From NCBI GenBank assembly GCA_016808115.1, contig JAEQBH010005291.1, forward strand, positions 159,380-223,379: a DNA stretch of 64,000 nucleotides, written 5' to 3'. This stretch comes from Tetrastigma voinierianum (lineage: Eukaryota; Streptophyta; Magnoliopsida; Vitales; Vitaceae). This document shows, one piece after another, positions 12,391-23,700 of the stretch. The notes beneath the pieces were generated by a model. The model did no database searches and was not told where the DNA came from. It saw only the letters and a program-made list of their open reading frames with translations. The translations under genes and the position numbers were made by a program. The number at the start of each line of letters is the position of its first letter. The first letter of the stretch is position 1.

Positions 12391-13419
12391 CACTTTGGAA
12401 CAAGTGGGTGTCGCTATACATCTTGGACTGCTCAATCATTCTTTCATCCTGTGTTTTTCTCGTGATGTTCACTTTTTTTCTCTCTTGTTCAAATTCCACA
12501 ACTCCACTCGTATTCAGAGACTTAAAAGATCAGAATTCATCTTTCGGGATATCTTCAAACTCTCCATGAGAACCACTGCTGTTCCGTAAATCCGGATTCC
12601 TAAGGTTCGAAGAACTTGACAACTTTAAGCTCAAAATGGGTAAAGGATGAGACACTACAAATCCACGCATGCAAATCGAAATAATGGCCTCTAATCATTT
12701 TCCACTTTATGCAAGGTGTTCCGTAAAGACTAAGGATGCATGAAATTAACATGACCAAATTTAAATTGATGCAATAATCGGAAACAATAACAGGTGCGAC
12801 CTGAGAAATTTTGGCCATAAGTCCGTGGTTTGGGGTGAGCAAAGAAAGTAGGTAGAATGCAAGGGGGACAAGCACTACGCGAAGAACACAAGTGCTTCTG
12901 TGTGTGCCTGTTAAGATGTACATGCGATAAGATGATGTGGAGAGTATATGAGAGGATCAAGCAGTATGTACAAAGTGTGCAAAACATAATACTCCAAAGA
13001 AGCAAATTTGGAAAAAGACCTTAATTTCCATCGAACATTACAATCGAGCGCCAGAAGTTACGCCTTCCAACCAAAGGTACACCTACCCCACAACAGAAAC
13101 AAGCATTGTCCCTCAATGCATCAACTAAGTGTATCCCCGGCCACGTAATCGAGGAATCACGTAAACAAGAGCCCCATGATTTTTTATTTTCTATGTTATC
13201 AAAAGCAAATGAAATAAAGCAAATGAAGTAAAAACAATAAAAATAGAAAGCATGAACAAAATAAAAGCAAACTATACAACAAATTGAGAATGATGTTACT
13301 GAAGGAGAGTTTGCAGAGCTTGCCCACTAAGTCCATGCAACCGCTCGTGAGGAGAGAAATGCTCAAGGAATGGTTTGAGGCGCTACTATCCACCTGAAGG
13401 AGTTCCCATTGTCCGATTT

Positions 13420-14400
13420 TCAATTTCCACGCTCCGCATGGATGTAATTCACCTTAACGATGAAAGGGCCAAATACCAACGAGAGCGTGAGCTTCCAGAA
13501 ATAGATGTGCAAATCCGAGTCGCATAAAGAAGATTTCTCTGATTGGTTCAAAAGTTTTCCCGGCAACAGATTTGTCATGGAATAATCTCAGCCGCCTTTG
13601 TAAATTCTGGAGCTTTCATACGATTCCTCCGTTCTTCAAGTTCATTTAGGGCCGCAATAACCGCCGCTACCCCGCTTGAGTTAATGTAATTAAAAGTTCG
13701 AATAACCCAGCAGGCCCTAAGTGGTTCCATCTCACGGGCACGCAAGCCTCGCTATAAATCCAGCCCATAGGAGACATACTACAAATGGGCTTTAAAGGCA
13801 AGACGCAGATGCCTAAAGAGCACTAAAGACTCCGAGTGACCAATCTTTCAATCTGGGCAACCGCCTTTCTAAAATGTGTTTTATCTCCTATTACCTACTC
13901 ACCGACCATCGGGTCCGTGGGTGGTAAGTCGATACTTTGCTGGTGACTCCATATTTCTTTAATAGATTTTCAAAAGATCGATTGCAAAAGTGGAGTCCAC
14001 CATCACTAATAATTGCCCGAGGCGTTCCAAAACGAGAAAAAATATGTTCCTTTATAAATTTCAAAACAACCTTATGGTCATTGGTTCTCGTTGGAATTGC
14101 CTCAACCCACTTAGACACGTAGTCAACAGATAATAAAATGTAGAGATAGCCACAAGAAGGGGGAAAGGCCCTACGGTCAATACCCCAACAAGCCAAAAAT
14201 TTCAATGATTAGAATCAAAAGAGGCATCATGTTTCGCTTCAGGACTTCTTCTAATTGTCAGATTGAGCACAAGTTTTGCATAAATCAAAACAATCTTTAA
14301 ATATAGTGGGCCAATAAAACCCAGCTTGCAAAATCTGTTTATTAGCTTTTTTCGTGCAGAAATGTCCTCCATTGTGCCTGTGAGTGGCAAGAAGTTAAAA
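13420..14400 (-). pseudogene. A2 integrase
   Basis: The minus-strand frame 14205-13891 has FPPSCGYLYILLSVDYVSKW, EAIPTRTNDHKVV, FSRFGTPRAIISDGG and FENLLKKYGV, the DDE core of an Athila integrase including both Asp regions. Just upstream, 14390-14202 gives the zinc-finger side (TMEDISARKKLINRFCK, LIYAKL). Downstream to about 13420 the C-terminal domain is readable in pieces (HDKSVAGK, then LGFAHLFLEAH). Frame changes lie at about 14205 and 13890. The enzyme would insert element cDNA into the chromosome; this copy cannot be made as one protein. Confidence 0.85.
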
Positions 14401-15139
14401 TCCTCACCTACTCATCATCAAGTACATCTCCTCATTATTTGATCTCGACGTATTTAAATAGATATGGATTATCAAAATAGTATTTCTTAATATCTCACAA
14501 GAATTTCTTTTCCGTTGAGAAGTCCATCAGCCGGCACCGCCGCTTACTAGGTAATTCATGTCAAGATACTCATGGGTAATGAACAAGAGCCAAAGAGTTG
14601 TTCATCAGAAAGCTATCACCTACGTGGGTATGCCATGGGAGTTGACTGAACTAATCGAGATAAGTGGTCAGCAAACTACACTCAACCCCTTTATCTTTAA
14701 TGGTCAAGCTGAATTCTTTGACAAGAAATCCACTTAGTTAACCTTGCTCGTGATCTCATGTGAGAGCAAGTACTTCAGCCGTATTAATCTCAGAAAGATG
14801 GTCACTGGAGCCAACAATATATGACCTAAATTTTTCTAGAGCAAAGACAACAGCTAGAAACTCCTTTTCTGTGGTTGTGTAGTCAGTCTGCGGCAGTCTA
14901 AAGGTCTTACTAGCATAGTAAATGACAAAAGCTTTTTTGTCCTCCCTCCGTCTCTAACACAACCCTATGGCATAATCACTTCAAGACGCACATGATCTCA
15001 AACGGAGGTCCCACTCAGAGACCGCATGATCGCGGTGACACTGTAAAGCATGTTGAAATTTAGCAAAGCAGCGTTGTCACAAGTTTCGTGACCATGAAAG
15101 GGACATCTTAGCGCTGTAAAGTACATAAGGGTCACAGCA
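14401..15139 (-). pseudogene. A2 RNase H and connector
   Basis: At about 15000-14760 the minus strand reads AFVIYYASKTFRLPQTDYTT, TEKEFLAVVFALEKFRSYIV and an S.H..I.TAEV-like end, an Athila RNase H. The connector to integrase (14760-14401) is poorly conserved. The catalytic Asp entry before AFVIYYAS is not clearly readable. Confidence 0.75.
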
Positions 15140-15960
15140 CTAAAATCTTAAACCTTCGATAAAAAACCAAGACGGCCCAAGAATGACCTTTATGTCTCTA
15201 ACACACTTAAGAGTAGGAGGTTGGAAATTAGTTCAACTTTGGCCTTATCAACTCGATTCCATCTTTTGATACAATGTGGCCTAAAACAATTCCTCGTGTT
15301 ACCATGAAGGACATTTCTCCCAATTTAACACAAGATTTTTCGACACTCCTCCAAAACCTTACGTAAATTTTTCTAAACAAATTTCTCTCGAACGAGTCAC
15401 AAAACTCGAGAAATCATCCATGAAAATCTCCAATATGATTTCTATCATGTCACCAAAATTCCCATCATGCATCGTTGGAAAGTTTCAAAAACAGACAATT
15501 CAAAAGGCATCTTCCAAAGGCGAAGGTACCAAAAGTGGCAAGTGAATGTAGTTTTTCTCGATCTTCCAAAGCTATCTCAATTTGATTGTACCCCGAGTAC
15601 CCATCAAGAAAACAATAAAATTCATGCCCCGCAATCCTTCTAACATTTGGATCAACAAACTAAGAGGAAAATGGTCTTTCCTAAGGTCTGCATTAAGTTT
15701 TTATAACGGCGTACTTCCATCCCGAGGTGACACGAGTAGAATAGAGCCATTATTTTCATTGGCAACTATTGTGACTCCAAACTTCTTAAACTACTCAGTT
15801 GGACTAACCCACTTGCTATCTCGTAATAGATAACCCTACATCCAAAAGTTTTAAAACTTCCTTTTCTTACCACTTCTTTCATTATCGGGTTCAATCGTTC
15901 CTCGCGGGTCGCTAAGGCTCGAAGATCCTCTTCTAAGTGAATTCTATGTGTGCGCATCAA
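15140..15960 (-). pseudogene. A2 reverse transcriptase
   Basis: Minus strand. The catalytic box reads IFMDDFSSFV at about 15435-15400. Upstream, fragments matching CFLDGYSG/NQIEIA-type and CPFGTFAF-type motifs lie at about 15680-15480 in shifted frames. The N-terminal part is at 15960-15766 (RTHRIHLEEDLRAL, then PIMKEVVRK). Several frames are needed, so it is inactive. Spacing to the RNase H is normal. Confidence 0.8.
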
Positions 15961-16439
15961 GGGGCTAATTCCCTTAATATCTCGTGAATTGCCAACCTAA
16001 AGCAAATTCTATGGGTTTTTAATATTTCCAAAAGTTGAGTTTCGAGTCACGCCTAACGAGGAAGATATGATTACTGAAAAAGTGTCCTCATTCCCTTAAG
16101 AACGTATATTTAAGATGTGTTGGTAAAGGTTTTAGCCTGCTTAGGTGGCTTCTCCGAAGGCAATGTCTTATCCTCATTTGCATAAGAAAGGTTCAAATTT
16201 AGGTGTGCCCAATTGCTAATCCTCCCAAATACATCTTTATGCTCACCATGAGCGGAGAAACTCGACTCCAAAGTGGTCATTTCCTCATCCAAATCTCGGC
16301 CTAATTCGTACATGACTTAAGAGGATCATCATGTGAAACATTATCCGTATTTTTGTACCACGAGTTTCCATCATATTAATTTCCTCACACATGTCTTCTT
16401 CATCCCCCCATTCCTTTGATTACATTGAAAATATTCGTG
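15961..16439 (-). pseudogene. A2 protease-RT linker
   Basis: The minus-strand frame 16313-16110 (ELGRDLDEEMTTLESSF, then LPSEKPPKQAK) is acidic, then lysine/proline-rich, as in the spacer before Athila RT. It has no catalytic motif. Confidence 0.5.
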
Positions 16440-16830
16440 ATTAACATTCATGCTCCCAAAATGAAAGTGTCATTAGGGCCTCCCCTACAATGTGTATAAT
16501 GGCATTAGCAAGCTTGCCAAGAATGGTCGACTAAGAATTACTGGGAACTGTAGTTCCTTGGTTCACTACTGTGCCGAGTGTCAAGCACCATAAAATTGAC
16601 TCCGAAGTAAATTCTTGTTCACTGGGACCAATACATCCTTCACTATCCTCTAGAATTTTCATCATACGTCTTGGCAACTAATAAGGGTGATATCGGCCGC
16701 TCTATTCTCCTAACCCTAAGTCCACGTGATAATCGGCCAAGGCAACAATTAACACTCGCCCCTGTCCACTAAAGCATGCCCCAACTTTGAATTTCCTACT
16801 ACTATAGAAATAGTGTGACTACCCGGGTCT
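16440..16830 (-). pseudogene. A2 aspartic protease remnant
   Basis: Minus-strand traces LVAK, MVLDT, ILGKLANAII and TLSF in this order fit the C-terminal half of a retrotransposon pepsin-like protease (ILGxPFLA-type flap end). The D-S/T-G active site is not readable. It lies directly downstream of the gag C-terminal part and upstream of RT. Confidence 0.5.
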
Positions 16831-18640
16831 TTAGTCTTCCCCTCTCCTCCTCCCCAAAGTCAGTTCAATTAGGATCGAGATCGCTCACCATGAATGCCTC
16901 CTTGTTGACACCTAGTTTCCTTTTTACCGTGCACAAATCCTTCAGAAATTTAGCATATGATGGGATTTGCTTAATGGCATCTAACAAGGGAATATTCAGT
17001 TTGACTTGTTTGAACAGCTCATAAATCTCCGATGGTTAGTCATTTTCGTGCTCTTAATTACGAGGGTAATGAGCCGAGGATATGGTCGACTTGTCTCTCC
17101 GATTGATCATCTTGCCATCCTCAGATACAGGACATGAGGTGTGTCTCGATTTTTCATCCTCTCTAATTTAATTCACTATGAGACTCTCGTGGTGGATTTC
17201 ATTCCTCGTCGAATAGTTTCACAACTACCTTACCACTTCGGCTGCAAGGATGTACTTACAAGGCTCAAAGGTACCCTCACTTGAACTCAAACTTCCCACA
17301 CCTGCTTTCACCTCGTGGGCTTCGATGGGTTGTGATGGAAGTTTCCCTTTCTCTTGTCAAGGTTACCTATATTATCAACTTGGTTATCCGGGATCTCACA
17401 TCATTCAGAGCGCCGAGTTCTCGTGTTCGTGGATCGGTTGGGTTCAGATAAACTGTAACTATATCTTCCACTTCTCTTATGTGGAGGCTGGTAAGGCCGT
17501 GAGTTTTGATTCCTTGGTCTGGATGATGACCTTGGATTAGAGTTTCCCCGAACTTTGGGGCCTTGATTCGAAGTCTTGAGGAATGGAATTCTGGAAAACC
17601 TTGGTCAGTTTCGGGCAAAGTTAGCGTAGTCCTCCTCATTTCTCCAAATTTTTTAAATTAGGATGCTCGCCCACCTGTGATTGTGTTTCGCAGTATGGTA
17701 ATCGAAAGGTTTCTTTGGTAGTTAAGGGCGTTGGCTTGCTCAATTTGAATGGCTCCCTTAATCCTGATAAAGATTTTGGCAATAACGGCCGAGTGTGTAG
17801 GGTCATCGCATATAATGCATGGCTCCTCTACTCTAGGTCCTGTTGGTACCGAGGGTAATTGAGGTACACTAGTTACCTCATTCACTTTTTTCATCTCTAT
17901 TGCCTCTAATTTTCTTGTTAAATTTGCAATTTTGGCTTGCAACTCATCATTCTCTCTTAGGTGGTGGATTCCACCACCAAAGAGTGTGCTATGCACTTTG
18001 GGCCAGTTGCTCCAAAGAAGTGTTCGCTCTCCCAAGCTCGAGCATCTCTACTCAGAGGCCAAAAAAGTCGAATTGCTTCCTAGCACTCTTTTCATAAAAT
18101 TCTCCCGCACACATCATTTGGATGTACTGCTTATTACTTAGATATAATCCTGATGAAAGTATGCAATAAATTCATTCCAACATCCAACCCATGACGAGGA
18201 TAGTACGGAGGAGATCCTTATATCTTCCCACACCGCCGCTGGCGGTTCGCTCGCTTTTCGTAAAAGTTCGACCGCTTCGCATGAGGGCATCGCACGTGCG
18301 TGAGGGAAAAACTTATCGAGGAATTCATTACGCATGTTTTCCCACGCAAAGATCGACCAAAAAGTAAGGAATGGAACTGCATTAAGCTCCTTTAAAGCAA
18401 AAGGAAATAAGACCAAATGTATAATGTGGAGATGGGAACCTGGAGAGGAATGCACCGCGCACATCCTCAAAATCCATCAGCGAATGAGTAAGGATTCTCG
18501 TGATTCGAACCTCTTGGTAGCCAGTAGAAGACTGATCATTTCCGACTTCATCGAATTGATCGTCTCATCGTGAAGGCGAATACAAGAATTGGTCATGGGT
18601 CCTTCGAGGTTGTAGAATTTCTCGAAGGGTTCTTTTACAT
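16831..18640 (-). pseudogene. A2 gag
   Basis: Three recognisable blocks on the minus strand. At about 18470-18230: LFPFALKELNAVPFL, then WENMRNEFLDKFFPHARA, the capsid core of Athila gag. At about 17850-17800: PCIICDDPTHSAVI, a zinc knuckle that keeps C..C....H but has lost the last Cys. At about 17030-16920: LFKQVKLNIPLLDAIKQIP and YAKFLKDL with KRKLGV, the conserved gag end before protease. A coiled-coil-like stretch (ELQAKIANLTRKLEAIE) lies near 17950. Stops and shifts separate them. Gag would form the cytoplasmic virus-like particle. Confidence 0.8.
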
Positions 18641-19035
18641 TGGGCAAAGGAGCAGGGGAACTCTATACCGATTTTCAATAAGGTTACCATTTCCCCTCCT
18701 CCTACGGGGTGTTATCAGCTGCAAGATCGTCCCCATGTCATTATGCTCATAGAGTCCTTGCTGATTCTCGTGATTTATCCATCTGAGGTAAAATATTATC
18801 TTGAGACACTTGGCTTATTATGGATTCCTGCAGTTTCTAGGGGATACAATTTCCGACTAGCCTGTTTCTCAAGTAACCCAAACCGACATGCACTATGACT
18901 AACTTCATCCAAGTAAACACTTAATAAGATTTCTCTACTAAAAACAAAAAAATAAAAGAAAGTGGAGAATGTGATCGAATTGCAATGCAACCGTAATTTA
19001 CCTCTAGCTCTTCGCATCAACTTGGTTATCACACC
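18641..19035 (-). other. A2 leader between PBS and gag
   Basis: About 400 bases with no protein similarity. In Athila this stretch is the untranslated leader before gag. Confidence 0.5.
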
Positions 19036-19052
19036 ACACAGCAACGGCGCCA
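19036..19052 (-). promoter_or_regulatory. A2 primer-binding site (tRNA-Asp type)
   Basis: The minus strand reads TGGCGCCGTTGCTGTGT, four bases after the end of the 5' LTR. TGGCGCCGTTGCCGGGGA is the usual Athila/Tat site complementary to the 3' end of tRNA-Asp. The first 12 bases match and the remainder has changed. Confidence 0.88.
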
Positions 19053-19056
19053 AAAA

Positions 19057-20477
19057 TGCTTCGTCTCGATTGTGCCTAATTCTATCTCTGCCGTAGAATT
19101 ACTACCGTCTAAAGATTGTAATATCGTGGAAATCCATTGTGTCATCTCCTCGTGGAGCCTGCCTTACTTGTTGATCAATAGAGCTATTCCTCATTGGGCC
19201 AGGTGCATGATTTAAAAGAGAATTGTAATGCCGTGTGTTGTTTCGCTGGAATGGTTGATCAAGTTAAATGTTTTAAACTAGAAAGACAATTGTCGGGATT
19301 TGTAGTTCCACTACTTCGATCGTGCAAGCCCTAATTCCTCTATTTTATAAACTCATCTAGGAACCATTGATAAATGGTCTTCGATGGAGGATTTATCTTT
19401 AAATACTCTTTGGAAAATAAAGATGATCGAGTAATACTAAACACTTGTTCTCAATTAAAACGAACCCTTAGCTGGCATTATGATCAAGCACAACGTGTAC
19501 CGGAAATATCTCGCTAACACGCTGTCAAGAATTCCGCCCAACGGCTGATTTACAACCTTTCTACACAAGTGATTAATATTACACAATCCGTTGAGAATCA
19601 AAAGAGGAATTGAGGGACTTTACCTTGATCTAGGTGAGTTTCCGTATGATCCCAGCATGAAGAGGGGCTTGTAACTCCATAAAACTCAGAGCAGAACAAT
19701 TAAAGTCAAGAATTACTAATCATAAAAACAAGACTTTGCGTAAATCGAATTGACTTAAAACCGAGAATGAAGAATATGGAATGCTAGGATTTAAAGCAGT
19801 AATAAATATTTATGTCAAAGATTACAAACTATTGAATCCAAAACTTCTAAAAGAATGGAAATCTGAAATCTGGATCTACAAGGTACCACTCAAACAATGG
19901 AGAAAAACTCTTATTCTATCAAAACCTAAACACTAGAAGTCCAGCCCCTTATTACTTGTGTCCTCCTCCTTTTATAGCCACCTCCAATGTGATTTTCCCA
20001 TTTTGGTTCGTCAATTTAAAGTATTCCCAAGGTACGCTTGAATTCTTGACAATTCCCAAGTTCATGCAACAGATCGGCATAACTTTAAGTTCTACCTAAG
20101 AGGCCACTACTTTTGATTTTCCAAAGAAGTCAGACTGGTAGAACTTAAGTTCCCACCGGTAGAACTTCACTACTGCTGATTTTCCAAAGAGTTGCAATTC
20201 AGAGAACTTAAGTTCTACCCCAGAGAAGACGCTCCACTCGGTGCTTTCCCTTGCTTCATTGAGTTCCCGAGACTTCACACCGCTTCACCCACATCCACAT
20301 TGTTTCATATCGCTTCCTGGCTTACATCCTTGTGCACTTACGTTTTAACCCGAAAGACCTGCACAAGTCCGAAAACACGTAAGAAATTGTGGCACTGCTC
20401 TTATGCCAAATGTGGGTAAATTGTGATTTAAATGTGCTAGATTCTATTATAATTATCACTCAAATGTGTATTCATCA
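19057..20477 (-). repeat. A2 5' LTR
   Basis: 1,421 bp, beginning TGCTTCGTCTCG and ending GTATTCATCA on the plus strand. It is homologous to 8580-10026. It carries the palindrome-type cluster at about 20088-20228 (AAGTTCCCACCGGTAGAACTT and neighbours), more decayed than in the 3' LTR. Confidence 0.92.
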
Positions 20478-20482
20478 CAACT
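20478..20482. repeat. Right target-site duplication of A2 (CAACT)
   Basis: Perfect match to 8575-8579. The interrupted M LTR resumes at 20483 with CATACC. Confidence 0.9.
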
Positions 20483-21914
20483 CATACCCCGAGTCTTCAC
20501 CGACTCCCTCACACTTGCCTAAGCCACGTATGAGAAACATTATTTTCAACAAAGATATTTGTTTTTATTTGTGGACTACCCTCCGATATAAGTAGTGGAC
20601 CGACTCCAATGTTATATTCAGTGGACTACCCTTCGATGTATATCAATTGGGCCGACTCCAATGATTGATATTTTATATGGACTACCCTCTGATAAATATT
20701 ATTATTAGTCAGCCCTCCGAAACCACTCTCTCAATAAACCACCTCATGTACTCACTCCTATTGTTCTAAGGTGCCCCAATGCATATGGAATGCATGATGC
20801 CAATTCCAATACGATTATATAACACATGTAAATATATAATAATGCATATATTCACATAATTTAAATCACACAAACATGTCATGTAATTTCACACCATTAC
20901 ACCAAAATTAGCTCACTTTGGCTAATTGATTTAAACACGCAGCACCAACTTGAATTACTCACATTATTATTTCCCCACAAAAAATTATTTCTCAGGAACA
21001 CTATTTATACAATGTTGAAAAACCCTAAGCTACCGCTCTAAGAATTCACCAATCATCTGCTTCACTTCGTGAACTCAAATTCACGCCATTTCCTCGCCCT
21101 ATACATCACAATACAATTTATTCAACAATTTCCAACTCAAACATCTAAACAGCCGGGTGGCAAAGGTCACGATCATTCCAAATGATTTCTAAAAATTCCA
21201 CATTTCGGGCCTCCCAAGTTTTCGGGATCGATCAAACTGGCCGTTGCTCAAGGCCTTAAACCGACCGAAGATATAAAAATACTTTAAACAAAGTGTAACT
21301 TCAAGTAGGATAAAACCCCTACCTCATGGAGTTTGTCGAAACTCCTCAAAATCGGAGTCCACGCGTTGCCCGCTCCAAGTAGAACAACTTTCCTTCTTGG
21401 CCCGAAGGATTTCGACTCGGCCGGATTCCCAAAATCTGCAGGTCTCTCTCTCACTAAAACACAAATCGGCAACCTACTGTAAAATGTCTGCTTCTCCCCA
21501 CGTTTTGGTCTCTTTTCAACTTGAGAAGATGACTACTATACATAAATTTGTCTTATTATCATTTATAAATTCCAAAATGACCTCTATGTCCTTTCTTTCC
21601 CCGCTTTGACACTGAAACTATCTCTACTGGTCCATTTCCATCATTTCTTACCAAAATAATATGTGATAACATGTACATGTTATAGTGACTTTTGTCACAT
21701 CACAGTTGTTTTACTTAAGACCAAACGCTGACATAAGCTAAAACGTATAACTCCGGGATCGGTTCTAATTCGACGAATGATGGGTAGCTAGATTCCGTGA
21801 GACGATTCCAATGAAAGAAATTCTGCTCACAACTGAGATCTAGAGAATAAATTTTGATTTTTTTGTTAAATTACGATTTCGCTCTTCCGTAAATCGAAAT
21901 TTCTGGGTCTTACA
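20483..21914 (-). repeat. M 3' LTR, proximal part (U3 side)
   Basis: It aligns with 28248-29663 almost throughout: GAGTC.TCACCGACTCCCTC, the GGACTACCCTCCGAT repeats, the CATGTAATTTCACA stretch, and TTTCCTTCTTGGCCCGAAGG. It ends GGGTCTTACA at 21914, i.e. TGTAAGACCC on the minus strand. Confidence 0.9.
20567..20715. repeat. Short direct repeats in the M LTR (GGACTACCCTCCGAT family)
   Basis: Three imperfect units of about 60 bp, each with TGGACTACCCT.CGAT followed by an ATAT-rich piece and GGGCCGACTCCAATG. The same array is in the other LTR at about 28329-28470. Confidence 0.7.
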
Positions 21915-21933
21915 TTCTCCTCCTTAAAAGGAA
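21915..21933 (-). promoter_or_regulatory. M polypurine tract
   Basis: The minus strand reads TTCCTTTTAAGGAGGAGAA directly before TGTAAGACCC, preceded by AATTTCGAGGACAAAA, the usual text before the polypurine tract in chromodomain gypsy elements. Confidence 0.85.
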
Positions 21934-21939
21934 TTTTGT

Positions 21940-23700
21940 CCTCGAAATTTTGACAAATCACAATCACCACATGCATATGCAACTGCTGTACTAACATGCA
22001 TGTAAATTCACATTTAAACATTAAACGACTAAATCCACACTTCATCCCTAAACAAGAAGGGATAGGTGGCCCGCATCGTGTCCTGCGCTCCCACGTTGAC
22101 TCCTCCACTCCACAATGCCGCCATAGCACCCTCACTAGCCTCAGCCGCCTGCGCCACAAAACCCGATCACTCGCTATCCAAAATGCACACCTGTCCCTCC
22201 TCAAAGGTCCCATCAAGGTCAACCTTAACGTCCCCCAATCCACCACATGAGCCGGATCCGAGTATACTCCTGAGCATGAACACGTGAAATACCTCATGTG
22301 GACACCACTGGCGTCAGGGCAGAAAGCCAACCGGTATGCACGCTTGCCTACCTCTCGAGCATCTCAAAGGTCCAATAAACCCTACGATAGCTTCTCGCGC
22401 TCTGTCAACTTCTCGACCACTCCCCCCTCTGAGTATCACCTTTAAGAAGACATGATCCTCAACTCGAACTCTAAGGGTCGACGCCGCATCCGTATAGCTC
22501 TTCTCGGCCAGCTCGAGCCGCGGAGAAGATCGTCAGATCAAGCTCACCTTCCAAGGTGTCTCTAATCGATCAGCACCGTTGACGGAGCCTTCCCACCGGT
22601 CCAACATAACTGATCTACACGCCTCCCATAATGCCTCATATGGAGCCATTGCTGCCATCCGTATACCGCCTGATAACTCGCTGTCAGAGCGACCCACCAT
22701 GGGCCAGTGCCTTCCTAACTACACTTATGATCCAAGACGCATGCTCGGCGCATCCTCTAACACCCCGTGATATAATCCACATAACTGTGTAACCCTACAA
22801 TAAACTCTTACTGCGGTGTAAACACCGATCTTCCATGGTCACAATCATTGACAATCCAATGGACCACAACCTTAGTCCATGTCATGTATGACGTCCATAT
22901 ATTTGAGAGCCCTGGGTCGCTCAACAACACCCACAATTGCCAAAGGGTATTCAAATCTCGAGTCAACTTCGACTCTATCACCTCAACTCTAAGTCTACGT
23001 GATAACCCTCCGACCGTGTTTTCATCCTGACATAACACTTCTACTTACACTTTGAGCTCTTACATTCACACATAAATTAGTTATCTCTCCTGCCCTCTTA
23101 CACCCTAACCTTGTGATTTTCACTCAGGGATCAACGACCCTTTTGCTTGCCTAAATACACTTTAATTACTCTTCATTTCCCGAATCGAACTATGAGTCTT
23201 CTATCGGACGAGTCCTAAAAGACAAACTCCAACCCACACTCACCAAGAGTGGTGAATGACCGCATCGTGCACCCACACCCGACTCACTGCCGATGTTACC
23301 GTGCACACAAACGCAATAATGTCATACGGTGACACCCAATCCCGGTCCACCACGAGCGTAATCTCGAGACCCTCTACCCATAATCCCGACCTATCGTATC
23401 AACTCACCCTACATCCTAGGGAAGAACATCTATACCGTTTCAAAGGCCTTAAAACTCTAAGCCCAAATCCAAGGCCGTAGGGTATGACAACCCATTATGT
23501 CCCACTATCGACAACCCGATGGTCACAACTCATCCATGTCAAGCCTGAAATCAACAACCAATATGTCCACCATGCTTTCACTGCTCAACTCTGATCTGCC
23601 CCTGAGTTCGACCCATGCTCTGGCCCCTCTAACCTATCCGTGTCAGTCGAGTGCTTGTACATAAGAGGTGGCAAATTGGTCTCGACCCACTGGCCAGTCC
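21940..23700 (-). pseudogene. M integrase and chromodomain
   Basis: The minus-strand frame 22330-21866 includes AHVVDWGTLRL and then RLRLVRVLWRHCGVEESTWE. That is the chromodomain pattern (RLVKVLW..HGVEEATWE), which in this lineage reads histone marks and steers integration. Upstream, at 22650-22585, a MAPYEALW...CRSVMLDRWEG segment is the integrase C-terminal entry. The catalytic core (about 23000-23600) is heavily decayed. Several frames are needed. Confidence 0.8.

Larger units (their letters stand above)
10038..13419 (-). other. A2 3' region after integrase, with traces of a 3' ORF
   Basis: About 3.4 kb lies between integrase and the polypurine tract, as in other Athila elements, where it may hold an env-like or transposon-protein ORF. 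Minus-strand frames at about 11870-11026 carry weak traces (for example CDAR..FRLC and VVYTRLWPGRPIDYA in shifted frames) that may be that ORF, but I would not assign it. The region also holds a poly-T/(TA)n tract and a small piece with the LTR palindrome motif at 12175-12255. The rest (12400-13419) shows nothing recognisable. Confidence 0.5.
8580..20477 (-). mobile_element. A2: complete Athila-type Ty3/gypsy retrotransposon
   Basis: An 11,898-bp element with two LTRs (8580-10026 and 19057-20477), TG...CA ends, a perfect 5-bp duplication CAACT, a polypurine tract next to the 3' LTR, and a TGGCGCC-type primer-binding site next to the 5' LTR. Between them on the minus strand are gag, protease, RT, RNase H and integrase, then a long 3' region. 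Size, order and PBS fit Athila. Every domain is recognisable but none is in one open frame. It is the youngest layer at this place, because it cuts M, which cuts O. Confidence 0.92.

Noticed and set aside
12211..12569. Open frames rich in Tyr-Ile and Phe-Leu
   Set aside because: Translations of the (TA)n and poly-T microsatellite on both strands.
21866..22330. 154-codon minus-strand frame as a complete gene
   Set aside because: It is the chromodomain end of M pol plus untranslated sequence and polypurine tract. It has no start of its own.
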